In this document: positions 35,430 through 49,000 of the stretch, one piece after another
How the letters are laid out: the number at the start of each line of letters is the position of its first letter
Numbering within the stretch: the stretch's first letter is position 1
Source: Nelumbo lutea
Taxonomy: Eukaryota; Streptophyta; Magnoliopsida; Proteales; Nelumbonaceae
Direction of reading: 5' to 3'
Assembly (NCBI GenBank): GCA_022828595.1
Contig: JAKGHH010000003.1
Coordinates: 103,687,583 to 103,751,582, forward strand
DNA: 64,000 nucleotides
The notes under the pieces: model-generated
What the model was told of the DNA's origin: nothing
Seen by the model: the letters and a program-made list of their open reading frames with translations, nothing else
Database searches by the model: none
Program-made: the position numbers and the translations under genes

Positions 35430-38400
35430 TCACGTCTCAATCTGGGAGAAATATGTACACAAAATTATGCTACCACTCCCTGTAGACTTTACCTCTTTCC
35501 TGCTCAAAAGGTTCAGAACAATACTTGTTTAGATTTTTAGTGCTCTTTCAAGATTATACCATAAACATCTAGCTTGATTGTAATTGGTAATTCACCAAAC
35601 TTGAGGCAATATTTTGCTTGAGCTACAGTAGTTCAGTAGCACCTTTATCACCAATCACACCATAATTGTAAAACAAGGAAAGACCCCACCAAATCTAACT
35701 GGTAAGCTGATAATGGTCTCCTTGATTGTCAGGTGGCTTCCAGACGAAATCTGCATAAAGACAGATTTAATTGCATGTCCCGACAGATTTGCTGCTTGAA
35801 TGACCTAGGATTTATCCCAATTGACCTAAGTAGATTGGACTTAATTTGCTTTAAATATTTGTCATGTACTGAATCTACTGACATACTTGATCATCAATGG
35901 GTAATCTGGTATAGTTACAGGTTGAACAGGATTTGTTCAGCACCCATTTTGGTCAAATGTCTACTAATTACCATGAACACAAAACTCTGAGATGTACTTC
36001 CAATGATTCCTGTGATACGGTTGTGCTGAAGTGCAATACCAACTAAACGGAAGTCCATTAAAAATGGTTTTCTCTACGTCTTGGAAGAGGAACAATATCA
36101 ATGGAGGCATGGACTGAATATAATGTCTCATCTAACTACAGTGTAAGAATATTTCCCTTCTATCAATACTTAAAGAGTGAAGGTCCATGAAAAGAAGGGT
36201 GCCAGTTCTATAATTTATACCATGGAGGGTGAACACGTATCAAGTTTCCCACTTCAAGCTCCACATTTCCACAAAATTTTGGACTGAAGATAATGGTCTT
36301 TTCCCCATCTCCTTTGCCCTTAATCCCTCGGAGGTTCTGTGCACATTGCAAGCTCTGCTGAAACAAGCTAAAGTTAATCATTAGATTTAATCATCCTACC
36401 CACAATACAATTATGTGTATCCAATTATAGCTGACCAGCTACAAATGTAGGCAAATGATTCATAAATAGTAGCAGCTACTGTGGCTTATGGAATATTTCA
36501 TTATAGCTGTTAGGGGTGCAACTTGGGTGGGATCAGGTTGAACATTTGTTAAAATGTGAATGGACCTGGGGCTGGTGATGTAAATTGTTCAAACCTAAAG
36601 GTGCAACTTGAGCAGGATCAAGTTGAGCTTTTGCCAAAATCTGAATGGCCCTGAGCCCAAAGCAGTGTAAAATGCTAACTTGGGCCAACCCAAGTTGCAC
36701 CCCTATTCAAATCGGGTACCCAACTTGTGCCCCTAATAGCTGTTATATAATTGTGCCAATTGACATTGATTAGCCACCGAAAATGGGTCTTGTTTATGCA
36801 GTATAAAACAACAGGCATGCCATTATTCGACCCTTGATGTCTTATCTACTACTCTTGTAACCAAGATAAAGCAAGATTGAATGCCTCAGCATTCACAATG
36901 TCAAAAGATATGCACACCTTAGTGTTTTCACCAACAGTACACTGACAAACTGTCAACTTTGCATCCAAGTATCTTGACAATATTTTAACATCAATGCATC
37001 CCACTGCATCTGAAGAAACAAGGGGAAGTCGTCATAAACATCAAGTGCATGAATACATGTATGATGTATACCAAACAAAGTTTCTGCTTTGTTTTCCTTA
37101 TATGAAGTTCTTTTCGTGCTTCCAACTAAAAACCATGTATATATAACAACATATTAAAATTAAAATAGAGGGGACAAAGAAGAGTAGAATTACCATGTGA
37201 ATTAGCTGATGTCTGCACCTGCTTCAAGAATTCCATATGTCTTTCCTTTTCGGCCTGCATGACTTGCTGCAGCCTTCCATAATATCCAGTTCTGCACATT
37301 TGGCAGGCATATAAGTGCATTGGAATTAGAAATTTTCCTTTTCCTTGCAATTAGCTAACAGTATCTACTGTAGGTGACAGGTCAATTGTGCTCACCCTAT
37401 CTTTTTAGATGTCACATAGAAGTTCCCCCCTTCAGTTGCAGCTGAAGCAATCAAAGCTTCCTGGAATCTATCAGCCATTGTTTGCCCTTTAATTTCTACA
37501 GTTGTCAGTTTTAGTTGATTTTGATCATTGGCCTGAATTAGAGGATTTACAGTCTGCATTAATGAAGCATTAAGCAATGATAGGAGACAAATTCAAAGAT
37601 CAAAAATAAAAATCACAAAGGGACACCTCATCCTCGCTTGATGTTTCACTAATAATGAGCTCATGGAGTTCTTCATTCTGAAGGATTCGATCACCCAGGT
37701 GAGACATATTTCTCTTTGCACCAGGCCATAACTTTCTTCCTTTTGTTTTACTATTCTGCACCAAACAACCAAATCAGACAGAGAGCTACACAGGTATCAA
37801 ATAATTGGTCAGGGAATAACACAAACCATCTTATAGGTCCGTTTCAGTTCACAATTTTGGCCCTGAAAGCCATTCAGAAACTCAGTCATTGAATGCTCCA
37901 AATTCCCATGTCCAGGAATGACTCTTTCAACAGATCCCAGATGAAGGTCAGGTTGTGTCTCTTTTTCTTCCTGCAAACCTTCAAGAAGCTCAGTCATCGA
38001 ATGTCCCATAACTTTATGCTCAAGATTTCCCAATCTCTCGTACAGTTTAGGAACACTGGATGATTTATTATCCTCATCCTTCACCATCAACAATGAGGGT
38101 GTCGCTTCCTTGTGTAACCAGTGGCGAATGGAGAACCTGGGCTTCACTTTGCTTCTACCTACAATAGATAATTTCATTGATCTTTGTGTAAAACGCCCAT
38201 ACATATTTATAGACTCTAGACTCATAAGAATCCTAGGATTCAAACTGTTAGACTCATAAGAATCCTGCTAGGATTCAAAAATGAAAGCCTACTATCCTAT
38301 TTCAATGCAAAGAAGACTCAATAACTCTTATACTACTTATTCAATGCCCTTGAAACTTTAAACATGACCAAACCATAACTAAACAAATCAGACCATATCA

Positions 38401-41400
38401 TTGGACCCCACAGAAAAATTGTAAAATGACAAAAATATCCCTTATGTCCAAAAATAAAATAAAAAATACGTAAATTTTCAGAAAACTCCAATTTTTTGCT
38501 CAGCTCCTGCATCACATAATTAAAACTTTCTTTCCTGATTTACACAGACTGACAGAAGATCATAACATTTGTTTACCACTTCATGATATGTGTGTATGTC
38601 TATGCGTCTATAATAACACACCCATGTTTGCTACATACTCCAAAACCCATAACTCCTAAGTAAAAGGTCTACAGATATTTTGATGAAGATCACTTTGATG
38701 TGTAAAACTTTTCGTAGCACAGAATTCATATCCATGGGAAACTATTTTGGTGCATATGGATAATATTTGGGAATCCATTTTGAGAAAAAAGCATATGGGC
38801 ATGTCGATAAATACATCTATTGATGCAAAACATAAACATGTTTAGACTTTTTAGAGGTGGAGATCATAAGAAAATACTACATGTAAATAGAAAAGAAATT
38901 ATCCAGGAAAAAGGTGTAAAAATAGCAAGAAGCCAAAGGAAACCAATTTTAAAGTAGAACCTTTGAAGGAAATTATGAAACAAATAGGAGGCTAAAAGGC
39001 CAAAAGCATAGTTAAATTTCAAACCAGAGGAAATAGGAACAGCCTCTTCATTGTCTTCTTGAAATAAGGTGGATGGTAGACCTAAAAGGCTCCAATTGAT
39101 AACACATAGCAAGTGGAATGAAGGACAAGATCCTTGTATCATCCGTAATAGGATAGGAAGAATACCTTTCCAGATTTTCCTGGTCTCAGAATTTGCAGTA
39201 TGGGAAGAATAATTGCCACCCTCTTTATGTGAAAATAGAAATTTATTAGCTTCTTTAAGAACTGCAGACTGTATGCATGATTCATTTTTGTTCTCGTTCT
39301 CAAGAATATGGAGATGATCTTTCTGAAACTTGTTTGCTCCAGAGATCACAGAAAACTTTGAGACCATGTTGTAATCCTTCTCCAACAAATCACAGGAGTT
39401 GTATTAGTATCCTGCAAATTAGATTATACAGTTGCACAGAATATTTCCAACCTAAACCATACATTATGGGCAGATCTAGCATACAGGCACTATCCATAAG
39501 GTGCAAAAGTTCAACTTTGCCCATGTCACCTTCAACATACGACACTGCATCGGCAGCACAAAGTTAAAAGAGGAGAAATGCCTTAAGTTTTTCTCCATAA
39601 AATTCATGACAAGATCTGTCCTTTAAATCAATGAATGGACATAGAGTCCTTACTAATCTACGGCACCAGTAAGAAGAAGCGGCCTATTACAAGTTGATGG
39701 GGATGGAAGAACTAGGGGTGGGCCAAAAAGGACTTTTTTTTTTTTTTTGATAAATAAGGACATGGATTGAAGTAGTGACAAATGATTTAAGGGCCCACAA
39801 TTTAACAATGGATGGATGGAATGAAAAACAGGACTCCTGTAGCCAACCCCATAAAGTTGGCGCAAGGATTTGATGATGATGATGATTGCCAAATAATACC
39901 AAAACAAACACAGATAAAGATTGGTAATTATAGTGTTTGAAAATAAAGAGAACATCACAATTAACAAAGATTTCTTCCAGTTCTGAGGCTTTTAAGCCTC
40001 TAGTTCCTCTCTTTTTCTTCATAAGAAGAAATAAGATAGAGGTCCTCTGAAAGTTTTTTGTGTAATGAAAACTAAGGAGCGTAATTATATAGCACCACAT
40101 TATTTGAAGCTCAGTGCACAATAAACACATAGACACAACATAATTATAAGAGAAGGAATGACATAGGCAGAAAAGTCCAAAAATAATAGAGTTCCATAAC
40201 ATTCTAATGAATAAGACTTCCCTAACAACAAATTCCAAGTTTCTATTTCCATAGTTCCAGGTTTAAATATATACCTAACCTGGATAACCAAAAAGACTAA
40301 TCTATAGAGCATGAAGACTAAGTCTCATCCTAACACCTACCTCATCATCAGAGATCCTTTCCTCATCATAAGACTTGTGTGCGAATGCATTCTCCCCTTT
40401 GCCATCATGGAGACCAGGCAATTCAGACTCCTCAAAAGAGGCACCCATATGCTTCTGAGCATGGTAATTTAATAATGTTGCCATACATAAATGCTTAGAA
40501 AAGATTAGATGGTTCAAAAATAAAACCAGATTCAAGTAAAGCATGCCTGAAATGACCTCCAACTCTTTTCCCTTCCAAAACCCAATTCATCAATGCCCAC
40601 TCCAGGAGGACGTTCACATTCTGTAAAGTGTAAACCAGAAGAATTCATTTGTGATAAATTAGCTATCGTTACTGAAACTACACAAATCTATAATAAAATC
40701 AGCAGCATAAGAATGGAACCATCAACTATACCTTTAAGTGTCTCAAGTTGTGATAGAACTGGTAGTTGATCCTATACAAGTAAAACACCAGAATTCAGAA
40801 CTATAATTTGCATTTTACCTTCAAAAATACTTAATTGAAAAATGTAGTTAAAATAAAGTTGCATGTTTTCTTTTGAAAAAAGGTTATTTCTGTGATAACA
40901 CAGGTTCTAGTCTGAGAGCGGCAATTCTGTGAAAAAAAAAATGTCAAAGGTTAGGTCCCTATACAGTCTACCCCTCCGAAGACCCCGGATTGCGAGGACC
41001 ATCATTTGGACATGGCCCTTCTGTTCTATACACGAATAAAATGGAACTAATCATATAGGTTTGTCTTCAAATTATCCGTCCCAATAAAATCTAGAGTTTT
41101 CTAAATTATTACGTCGTTAGCCTAATGCCCAGTTCAGTACCCAGCAGAACAATTAGAGTTTTATCTTCTAAGTAATTAACATAAATCAAAACTATAACCC
41201 AGTACGTAGGCGACTAAATCTTGAACCTGGTTTTCTCAGTACCATATAATCTAATTAATAACACAAATTCTAGAAACTATCAGGAAAAAAGGGGTGGACC
41301 ATAGAGACTGAATCGACAAATCATTCAATAATTGTGAATAACCTTCTTCCTTTCAGGTCTACATAAGGACTTTTCGTCCTCAGGGTCTTCGCCATCTGCC

Positions 41401-41541
41401 AAATAACAAACAAACAAAATATTAATCCATACGAATTCATCCTGAATATCACCATTCCATTTTTCGTTTGACAGATTTCGAGATCACAGAAAATGCCATG
41501 GTAAAAGCACCTGAGATGCTTTGATCCGAATCTTCATTTTC
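35430..41541 (-). CDS. Unidentified multi-exon protein
   Basis: I do not recognise this protein. Exons supported by GT-AG sites and matching phase, in order: 41541-41511, 41395-41343, 40771-40732, an exon from 40620, one ending near 40,342, 40016-39959, 39544-39458, one ending at 38960, then 38154-37827, 37755-37627, 37553-37396, 37291-37194, 37009-36918, 36357-36221 and 35499-35430 (TGA 35430-35432). The N terminus is acidic (ENEDSDQSIS, GEDPEDEKSL). The middle has a duplicated GNLEH...HSMTE(L/F)L motif. Then follow GRKLWPGAKRNMSHLGDRIL, EIKGQTMADRFQEALIASA and GYYGRLQQVMQAEKERHMEF. The last about 100 residues (FCGNVELEVGNLIRVHPPWK, IILCTYFSQ) look beta-rich, perhaps an OB-fold. Joins at 40,557-40,470 and 39,458-39,390 are not solved, and the start is not determined. 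Probably nuclear, by composition only. Confidence 0.75.
36511..36735. mobile_element. hAT-like MITE (225 bp) with perfect 8-bp TSD
   Basis: Starts TAGGGGTGCAACTTGGG and ends CAACTTGTGCCCCTA, flanked by identical ATAGCTGT (36,503-36,510 and 36,736-36,743). It lies in an intron of the unidentified gene (between exons 37009-36918 and 36357-36221). A partial relative (GTAGGGTGCAACTTGGGTCAG) is near 52,126. Confidence 0.92.
39720..39890 (+). mobile_element. RTE-type LINE 3' end
   Basis: Plus strand encodes RTWIEVVTNDLRAHNL (the RxTW.EVV..DL motif of plant RTE LINEs). It ends AACCCCATAAAGTTGGCG ... GATTTGATGATGATGATG. It lies in an intron of the minus-strand gene. Confidence 0.75.
40908..41015. 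repeat. Possible SINE 3'-part remnant
   Basis: GGTTAGGTCCCTATACAG ... GACCCCGGATTGCGAGGACC recalls the conserved 3' body of tRNA-derived plant SINEs. Too short and diverged to be sure. Confidence 0.3.
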
Positions 41542-42030
41542 CTGCAAACACAGCCGAACAAATTCGACAAGGAAAACATCCAAATGAGAAGTTAAGCATC
41601 AAAACAGACACACACACACATACATCTAGTTGACAAGTATGCCGGTGAGATGGAAATTGAGCGGAAGAAAAAGAAGGGAGAGGGAAGTAAGGGGGATGCG
41701 GTCCTGAAGTGAGCTATACCGAGAAACAGTTTTGCCGCCACATTTGGTCTGCAGTCTGCAAATCTTGTTACTGGTTTTCATTCCCACGTTGTCTGGGAAA
41801 ATTGGGTTGATCATCGATAGACGATAGCTATAGTAAACAAGACTCAGTTGGTATCCGTTGGTTTGCAAGAGAATTTTTTGGGTAAATTACAGATTTCAAC
41901 ATTTGTTTGCAAAAAGACATTTAACTCCTCAAACTTTGTTTGCAAAATGACATCCTGAATCTTTCAGATTTCAACATTTTCTCCTCGTTGGGTTAAGGCT
42001 GCGTTTGGAAACAACGCAAATAAGTGTGAA

Positions 42031-42153
42031 TGCAAATATAAAGTATAAAATAGTTTATATGACTTGCAAAATGCAAATATAAAGTATAAAATAGTTTATA
42101 TGACTTGCAAAATGCAAATATAAAGTATAAAATAGTTTATATGACTTGCAAAA
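42031..42153. repeat. Three 41-bp tandem repeats
   Basis: TGCAAATATAAAGTATAAAA begins at 42,031, 42,072 and 42,113; the copies are essentially identical. The block follows GGCTGCGTTTGGAAACAACG (41,998), a MITE-like end, and lies upstream of the unidentified gene. Confidence 0.93.
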
Positions 42154-42484
42154 TTGGGTTAGTTTTGCAGACAATTTTACCTTCTTACAGGTTTTCAGTT
42201 GTAATGGATGCAAATATGAATTCCAATAAAGTATATGTTTTTTTTTATCAAACACTAGGTTTGACTTTTTTGGGGATAGACTTGGGATTTTCTCAAAAAG
42301 ACCTAGCCTAAGCTTGAGTGTGACTTGATAATGTTTTATATACAAAATATTTTTGTACATATTTTTTATTCTTTGTTCATTTTCTATTTTTCTCAAACCA
42401 TAGTAAGATCTTTTTAGTATTTTTGGGTTTTAAAGTAGTTTAATATAAATAAATTAATTTTATTGTTGAATAAAAACAACAAAA

Positions 42485-45083
42485 TCTTCTTACCCAATTT
42501 ATATTAATATAGAGGCAAAGCTGACGCAAACCCTACCAAGCCGACCATGAAGGGGGACCGTAGTATGTAAAATAAAGCAGTGAAGAAATTTTCTCATTTT
42601 TCTCATTTTTTATTTTTTATTCCATGTCACTTTTTTAAAGAACCAGTGATATGCTCTCATTCCTCATGAAAATTTATCTAAAATCTTTCATCTCCTAAAC
42701 TTTATCCTAAACTACCTCCCCCACTTTCTCCTAAATTATCTCTTAACTTATCTCTAATTTACTATAGCATTTCACTCCAAATTATCTCTAATTCTTATTT
42801 ATTCTCTTTGCCACTTTTTATCTATATCTATGTAAAGAAAGTTTACATTATAAAATTTTTCTCAAAATTATCTCTAATAAACTTTAAAATAATTATTAAA
42901 AACATAAAAAAATAACTATAATAGTTTTAATAATATCCATATTATAAATAGTTTTATATTTCTACTAAATTCATCATAGAATTATGTACTAACAATATAT
43001 AAATTATGATTTTCCAGATTATTCAAATTAAATTTTATTAAAAATAATAGAAATTTAACATTAAAAAATAAAATATTATTTTAATATTTCAATAACTAAA
43101 TATCTTAAATAATAAAATACTAAAAATAGCAAAATAATTAAATAAAAATAATAATTGTTTAAATATTTCAATAACTAAATATCTTAAATTCAAACAGTGA
43201 GTATTTTTAAATATTTTATATATTATTTAAATATTTAAATAACTAAATATTATAAATAACGAAATATTTAACATAACTATATTTTAAATAGTTAAAATAA
43301 TGAAGTTATCAATAAAATAAAAAAATCTCAAGATAAAAAATCACAACATAATATTCAAATTAATATTTATATAAAATTAATAATGAAATTATGTAATAAT
43401 AGTATATAACTTCAAAATATTTATTCAAAACACAAAAAATAGTTACAATAGATTTAATAATATTCATATTATTGATAGATTTATAGTTGTACAAAATTCA
43501 TCACGAAATTATGTACTAACAGAATAAATTATCATTTTTCAGATTATTCAAATTAAATGTTATTCAAATAATAGAAATTTAACATTAAAAAATAAAATAC
43601 TATTTCAACATTTCAATAACTACATATCTTAAATAATAAAATACTAAAAATATCTAAATAATTATATAGAAAAAATACTTAATTGTTTAAATATTTCAAT
43701 AACTAAGTATCTTAAATCCAAACAATGTGTATTTTTAAATATATTATATATTATTTAAATATTTAAATAACTAAACATTTTAAATAACAAAATATTTAAC
43801 ATAACTATATTTTAAATAGTTAAAATAACGAAATTATGCAATAAAATAGAAAAATCTTAAAATAAAAAAAAAATCTTAACATAATATTCAAATTAATAAT
43901 AATTTAATATTTTTACAAAATTAATAATGAATTCATGCAATAATAGAATAAATTATAATTTTATAGATTGTTAAACTCAATAAATAATTAAAATTATAGA
44001 ATTTAAATAAAGGTATTTAAATAACTAAATAATATTTTAAATAATCAATTTCACTTACATCAATTAATAATTCTTGAAAAATAACTTTCAAAAAAATAAT
44101 AACCATTAATAATGATTTTAAAATCTTAATCTATATTTATTATATATTTAATATACTAAATTTAATAATTATTGTATTTTTAGCAATTATTTATAGTTTT
44201 TATTATATATTTTTTCAATAATTATGTATAAATCTATTTTGTTTTGTTGTTTAACAAAAAAAAAATTAATAATTATTGAATATTAAACTACTATTATTTA
44301 ACTTTTTAAATTTAATTTATTATATGTATTGTGTTTTTTTTGTACTTTATTCATTGATATTTATTAAATATTAAATTGTTATTTGAGATTATGATATTTT
44401 TTTATTAGCTTAATATATATTTTTAGTATTTTTTGTATTTATTTTATTTTTATTAGTTATTTATGATAATATATCTTCAATAATTATGTATTTTTGTCAT
44501 AAAGTTTTAATAATTATTGGAGATTAAACTACTTTTATTAATTAGAGATTAAAATATTAATTTAGATGAAATTAGGGGTGTTGATCACGGCCTGGTTTAA
44601 TTCGATTTAGGCTATTTGGCCAACCAAATCGACATGGTCAGGTTGGAGAGTTGGTTACTCGAAATCTACTAACGATTAGTAAAGACCAATTAAATCAGGT
44701 TGTATTGGTTTGGATTGATTTTTGGTTTGCTCAATTGGTTTTAAATATATAAAATAAATAAATTATGTAATAAACTAAAAAAAAATCTAAAAAGTAGAAA
44801 AATAATTATAACATAATATTGTAAATAACTAATTTTACTTATATCAAGTAATAAATTGAGAAAATAACTTTCAAAACAATTAATATTTATTACTAATAAT
44901 CTTTAATTCTTAATGGAAGATTGATTAAATCCATTACAAATTATAAGTGATGTTTTAGTAAAATGCAAACTATAGGGTATTTTAGTAAATCCATGAAAGT
45001 ATAAAGGGTACTTTACTAAATGACCATTTCTATTATTTAGCTTTCACTTAATAAATCCTGTGCATCGCACGAGTCCCCACTAG
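42485..45083 (+). mobile_element. Non-autonomous Helitron (about 2.6 kb)
   Basis: The 3' terminus has the Helitron layout: an 11-bp hairpin GTGCATCGCAC, a short spacer and CTAG at 45,080-45,083 followed by T. The 5' end is probably TCTTCTTACCCAATTTATAT at 42,485 after A. Helitrons insert between A and T without target duplication, as seen here. The interior is extremely AT-rich with tandem repeats and no Rep/helicase frame, so it depends on another element. The 5' end is less sure than the 3' end. Confidence 0.72.
42893..43945. repeat. Tandem duplication, about 527-bp unit, in the Helitron
   Basis: Two diverged copies; for example AATTATGTACTAACA lies at 42,981 and 43,508, and the AGATTATTCAAATTAAAT block follows each. 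A third, more decayed partial copy may follow to about 44,060. Confidence 0.8.
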
Positions 45084-45143
45084 TTATATTATTATGTTAT
45101 ACATTGTGGGTTATTAAGTAGGTTCTCAAACATTTAAAGCAAG

Positions 45144-45345
45144 GTTCAAAGTATTAATGCATATCGGCCAGTATCGGGAGCGCCCCAATATGCCCCTACA
45201 GAGGGTGTATCGGGGTTCTAACAGGTTCAGGGGGTGGAGGACCTTTAAACCGGCCCTTGAACCGGTTTTGAAAAAAAATTAATAAAAAAGTAAAAAAGGA
45301 CCGATACTCCCCTACCGATGCATCATGCATACTTGATTTAAAGTG
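45144..45345. repeat. Dispersed repeat, uninterrupted copy
   Basis: AAGGTTCAAAGTATTAATGC ... GGTTCAGGGGGTGGAGGA ... ACCGGTTTTGAAAAAAAAT matches the copy split by the hAT-like element at 27,608-28,240. Confidence 0.75.
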
Positions 45346-45667
45346 CCTTTTTTTTGTCGAGAGAATTCAAGGTATTTTAAGTAATTATTTTAAGCATATA
45401 TTGACGGTATGAGCATCTACATTCTACAATCTTATATTCAAATAAAAACCGATTGGAGTTAATCATATCCAAATGTGTGAATCCATATCATATACAAATA
45501 CAAGCGGGTCGAAAATATGGATCACAGTCGAATATGAAATTAAGATAAACGGATACCCTCCTCACTCCATTCAGGGCGAATCCCCAATAAGGGAAATGGG
45601 GAAAATTGCCATCCCTATGGATACTGCGTGGAATATACTCATTGTAGTTGTGTGTTCGGTGGAGTAC

Positions 45668-45765
45668 TGGAGCTCAATTTGAAAAGAGTACAAGTATAAA
45701 TATGTACAATACAAATAAATACAAATTATAATGTTTTGCACTATACATATTTGTATTTGGTCAAA
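45668..45765. repeat. Family A MITE, right end lost
   Basis: GAGCTCAATTTGAAAAGAGT, then the family A interior up to CATATTTGTATTTGG. The TTCCAAACTGAGCC end is absent. Confidence 0.65.
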
Positions 45766-46089
45766 AAGTTAATTATTAAAAGAACACAAAATTGTATAAA
45801 AAAAATAGGTATAATAATGCTCTTTTTATAGATTATAAAAATGTCTGAAAATAGATTCTTACTCTGATAATGATTATTTTTTTACATATCAAACAAACGC
45901 TCACAAACACACGAACCGGTGTACATAAATACCCCGCTTCGGCGTTTGTATGGCAAACAAACGGAGCCATAGTTCCACTCCAAATTTCCCATTTTTTATC
46001 GAAGAAAAAAATAATAATAAAACACCATATAACTTGAATCAAGGGTAACTGGTAAGGTATAGAAGGAATCGGGAGTAAGGAGTAAGAAC

Positions 46090-49000
46090 ATGGCTTCCTC
46101 GATGCGCCTCTGCATTTCTGCTCCTCTCCGTGCTTCACAAACAACAAATCAGGTATGAAATAGAAACGGAAGAGCTATTCTCGTAAACCATGTTGTTTTG
46201 AATTTTTGAATGCTATCTCCTCTCATCTTTGCCGCCAAGGCATTACCAGAATGACCACTATCTGCGGTTTTTCATCTAACTCCATACCTGAAATCTGATA
46301 TTATATGCCTGGTCTTCGAGTGCTCAAATGGACTGTGAGCTTTTACCAGGGCGATTTGCTCTGTATGTCGGACCTGAGCCTACTGGGTTTCTCGTACAGT
46401 GATTTAGCTGATGGTTTGTTGCATTTAGAACGGTCAATATTACTTGAAAATATGATATTTGAGTGAAGTAGTTCCGGAAATTGTTTGATTCAGGATAACT
46501 CGTTCTGGGTTTGCTGATGATATCCTGTCTCTGTAATTTAGTATCTAGCAACACTGTATGCCCACCCATGGGTAGTTCTACCCGGAACCGAATGAAACCG
46601 ACCTCGAACTGGCCTTAGAACCGACTCTGGCCAATTTTATACAGGGTAGGGTATGGTTACAAATTCTTGGGCCGATTCTAGAGTCTACGGGTTTACCCAC
46701 CCGATGAACTGGCCTTGAAATAAATCACAAAATAAGGATGTGAAAGATTTAAACATAAACAACTCATGGTTAAAAAGGCCATGGTCTCACTTGACCATTG
46801 AGTTAAGTGATTTGATCATTTGTTTTCATTTTAATATTTAAATGTGTATAAAAATAATGTAAAAGTTAATATTTACAAAATTTAAATTATAATGATAAGT
46901 TTTGAGCAATACATTAATATATCATGATAATCTATATATTAAATTACTCAATTTCAACAATAAAAACAATGTAAGTTTTAAACTATATATTATATTTATT
47001 GAATGTCAAGTTTTTATAAGAATATATTTCTTCTTCTTTTTTTTTTTTAAGGGGGACAGCAAAGAAAAAACAGGTTTGACGGGAAGACCCTGGAACCAAC
47101 ACCGGAACCGCTAAGGCCAGAACCGACCTTCACAGGGTAGGTTCCGGTTCCAAAATCCTGGAACCGACCTCTACAGGGTAGGTTCCAGGTTCTGCTATGG
47201 AACCGAACTGAACTGAGCAAGTCAGCGTATTTTAACCTGGGTTGTGTTCTTATAGCTCAGCTATAAATGGTTGATTGTTAACAGTTTTTTATCAATAAAG
47301 CAAATGAAAACCTAGATGGCACGGTAATACCATATTTGGCATGGCATTACCCATTCTACAATTGTAGTCAGCAAAAAAAAAAAAGATTTTAGTTGCCATA
47401 TTTGCCCATTACTTATCTTAAACTAATCTGTATTACTGTTTTTACACCACATTACACGATCTCTGTTATAGTAGGGAACTTGATTATGATGCATGCATCT
47501 CTGATTAGGTAAACCTTCAATGGGTAAAGAAGTTTGTTCAAGTGGAGAACCCATCGAATTATGAATTATCTTAGTTTCAACTTTCAAACACATTAAAGTA
47601 TCCTAGTTTAATCTCTGGTCTTGGTTCAAGTGAGAATACCTCCTGTTACTCTTATTGTTGGTGAAAGAAGTATTAAGTAACCCAACTTCAAGACTCCTTT
47701 CTTAAGTTGGTTATTTCAAGATATGGAGATATTCCTATTCATCAAAAAAAAAAAAAAAAAACCAGAGAAAGATATGGAGACATTCCTAATTTGAATTTTG
47801 AGCTTGGTTTTCTTGAGGTACAGTACTTAACGTTTCTCTAAGTGAAACAAGTATAGACTAACCCTGCTTCAGTGCTCATTTATTCACTAGGTAACTAGTT
47901 CTTTGATTTTGATGTTAACATTTGTTTACAATGACTACGGCTTTTGAATGCCTCTGCTGGTATGGAGTCCTAAAGCTCATAATTCCTGAAAAGTACATTA
48001 TTTTGGGAATCATTGTATGTTAGACCGATGCAAAACTGCATAGTGACTGAAATGTGCTTCAAATAACCATGATTATTCAGTCAAACGCAACTCATCTATA
48101 TGCTTCATGTCTAATAGACTTTCTTCTGGGTGGACTGATTTTGTCTTTCATCTTTTTTTCTATCCCTTCTCCACAATGGTGTGGTGTGGTTATGTTTAAT
48201 TACTTTTGACTAGGTTGGCATATTAGGCTCAGTTTGGAAGGAGTACAAATACAAATATGCAGAGTACAAAACCTTGTATTTTGTATGTATTTGCACTGTA
48301 CATATTTGTTTTTTTGAGAAAAGGGTAATGTATTAGAGAAACAAAAGATTTACAAACCCTGCTCAGAAAGAAATTGAAGCAGGGAAGAGAAAAGCAAAAG
48401 CTGATTACATGTCTGAACTAGATACAAAAAGATTTCTATGATACAAAAAAAGAACTAAAAGGAATATCCTTTAGCTGTCTATGCATTGCAGACCAAGAAT
48501 AGATTCTTCCCCAAATAGACCAAACTACTGCTGCCGGGACCACTTCCCATAAAATTTTCCCTCTCTTGGACAGACTCTCAAGTTGCCAACACTATACATA
48601 TTTGTATCTGTACTCTTACCAAACCGAGCCTTAGTATTTCAAGGATTACTGAAGGATCTTGATTGCTAAATGCATATCTGCAGCTTGCTACATGTAATTT
48701 CATAGTTCAACCTTACGCTTTCATAATGTCTTATTGGATGATTGCATGCATTTCTTATTTGATGTTTACACGATCAAATTGTTCTCTACATAGTTTTCTG
48801 TCGACCTTACAGTTCGATGGGACTGACTCCCAACAGGAAACATGCTCGAAGAAATCAGTTTTGGTCAGCTTATCAAACCATACAACCACTAGGGCAGGTT
48901 CCTTCTTGACTCTTCTATTGTTGCTAACCTTTTAGTTCTGCAAAAGTATTCCCATTATTTGGATTGTTTTACTCAGGTTAGTCCTTGTTGTAATTTGAAA

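Noticed and set aside
39687..40238. 183-codon minus frame as a membrane protein
   Set aside because: It runs through a splice-supported exon, intron and antisense LINE tail; hydrophobicity comes from T-rich intron DNA.
44573..44760. Possible fourth TAGGGGTG hAT element inside the Helitron
   Set aside because: The left end (TTAGGGGTGTTGATC) is present, but no matching right end or 8-bp duplication was found.
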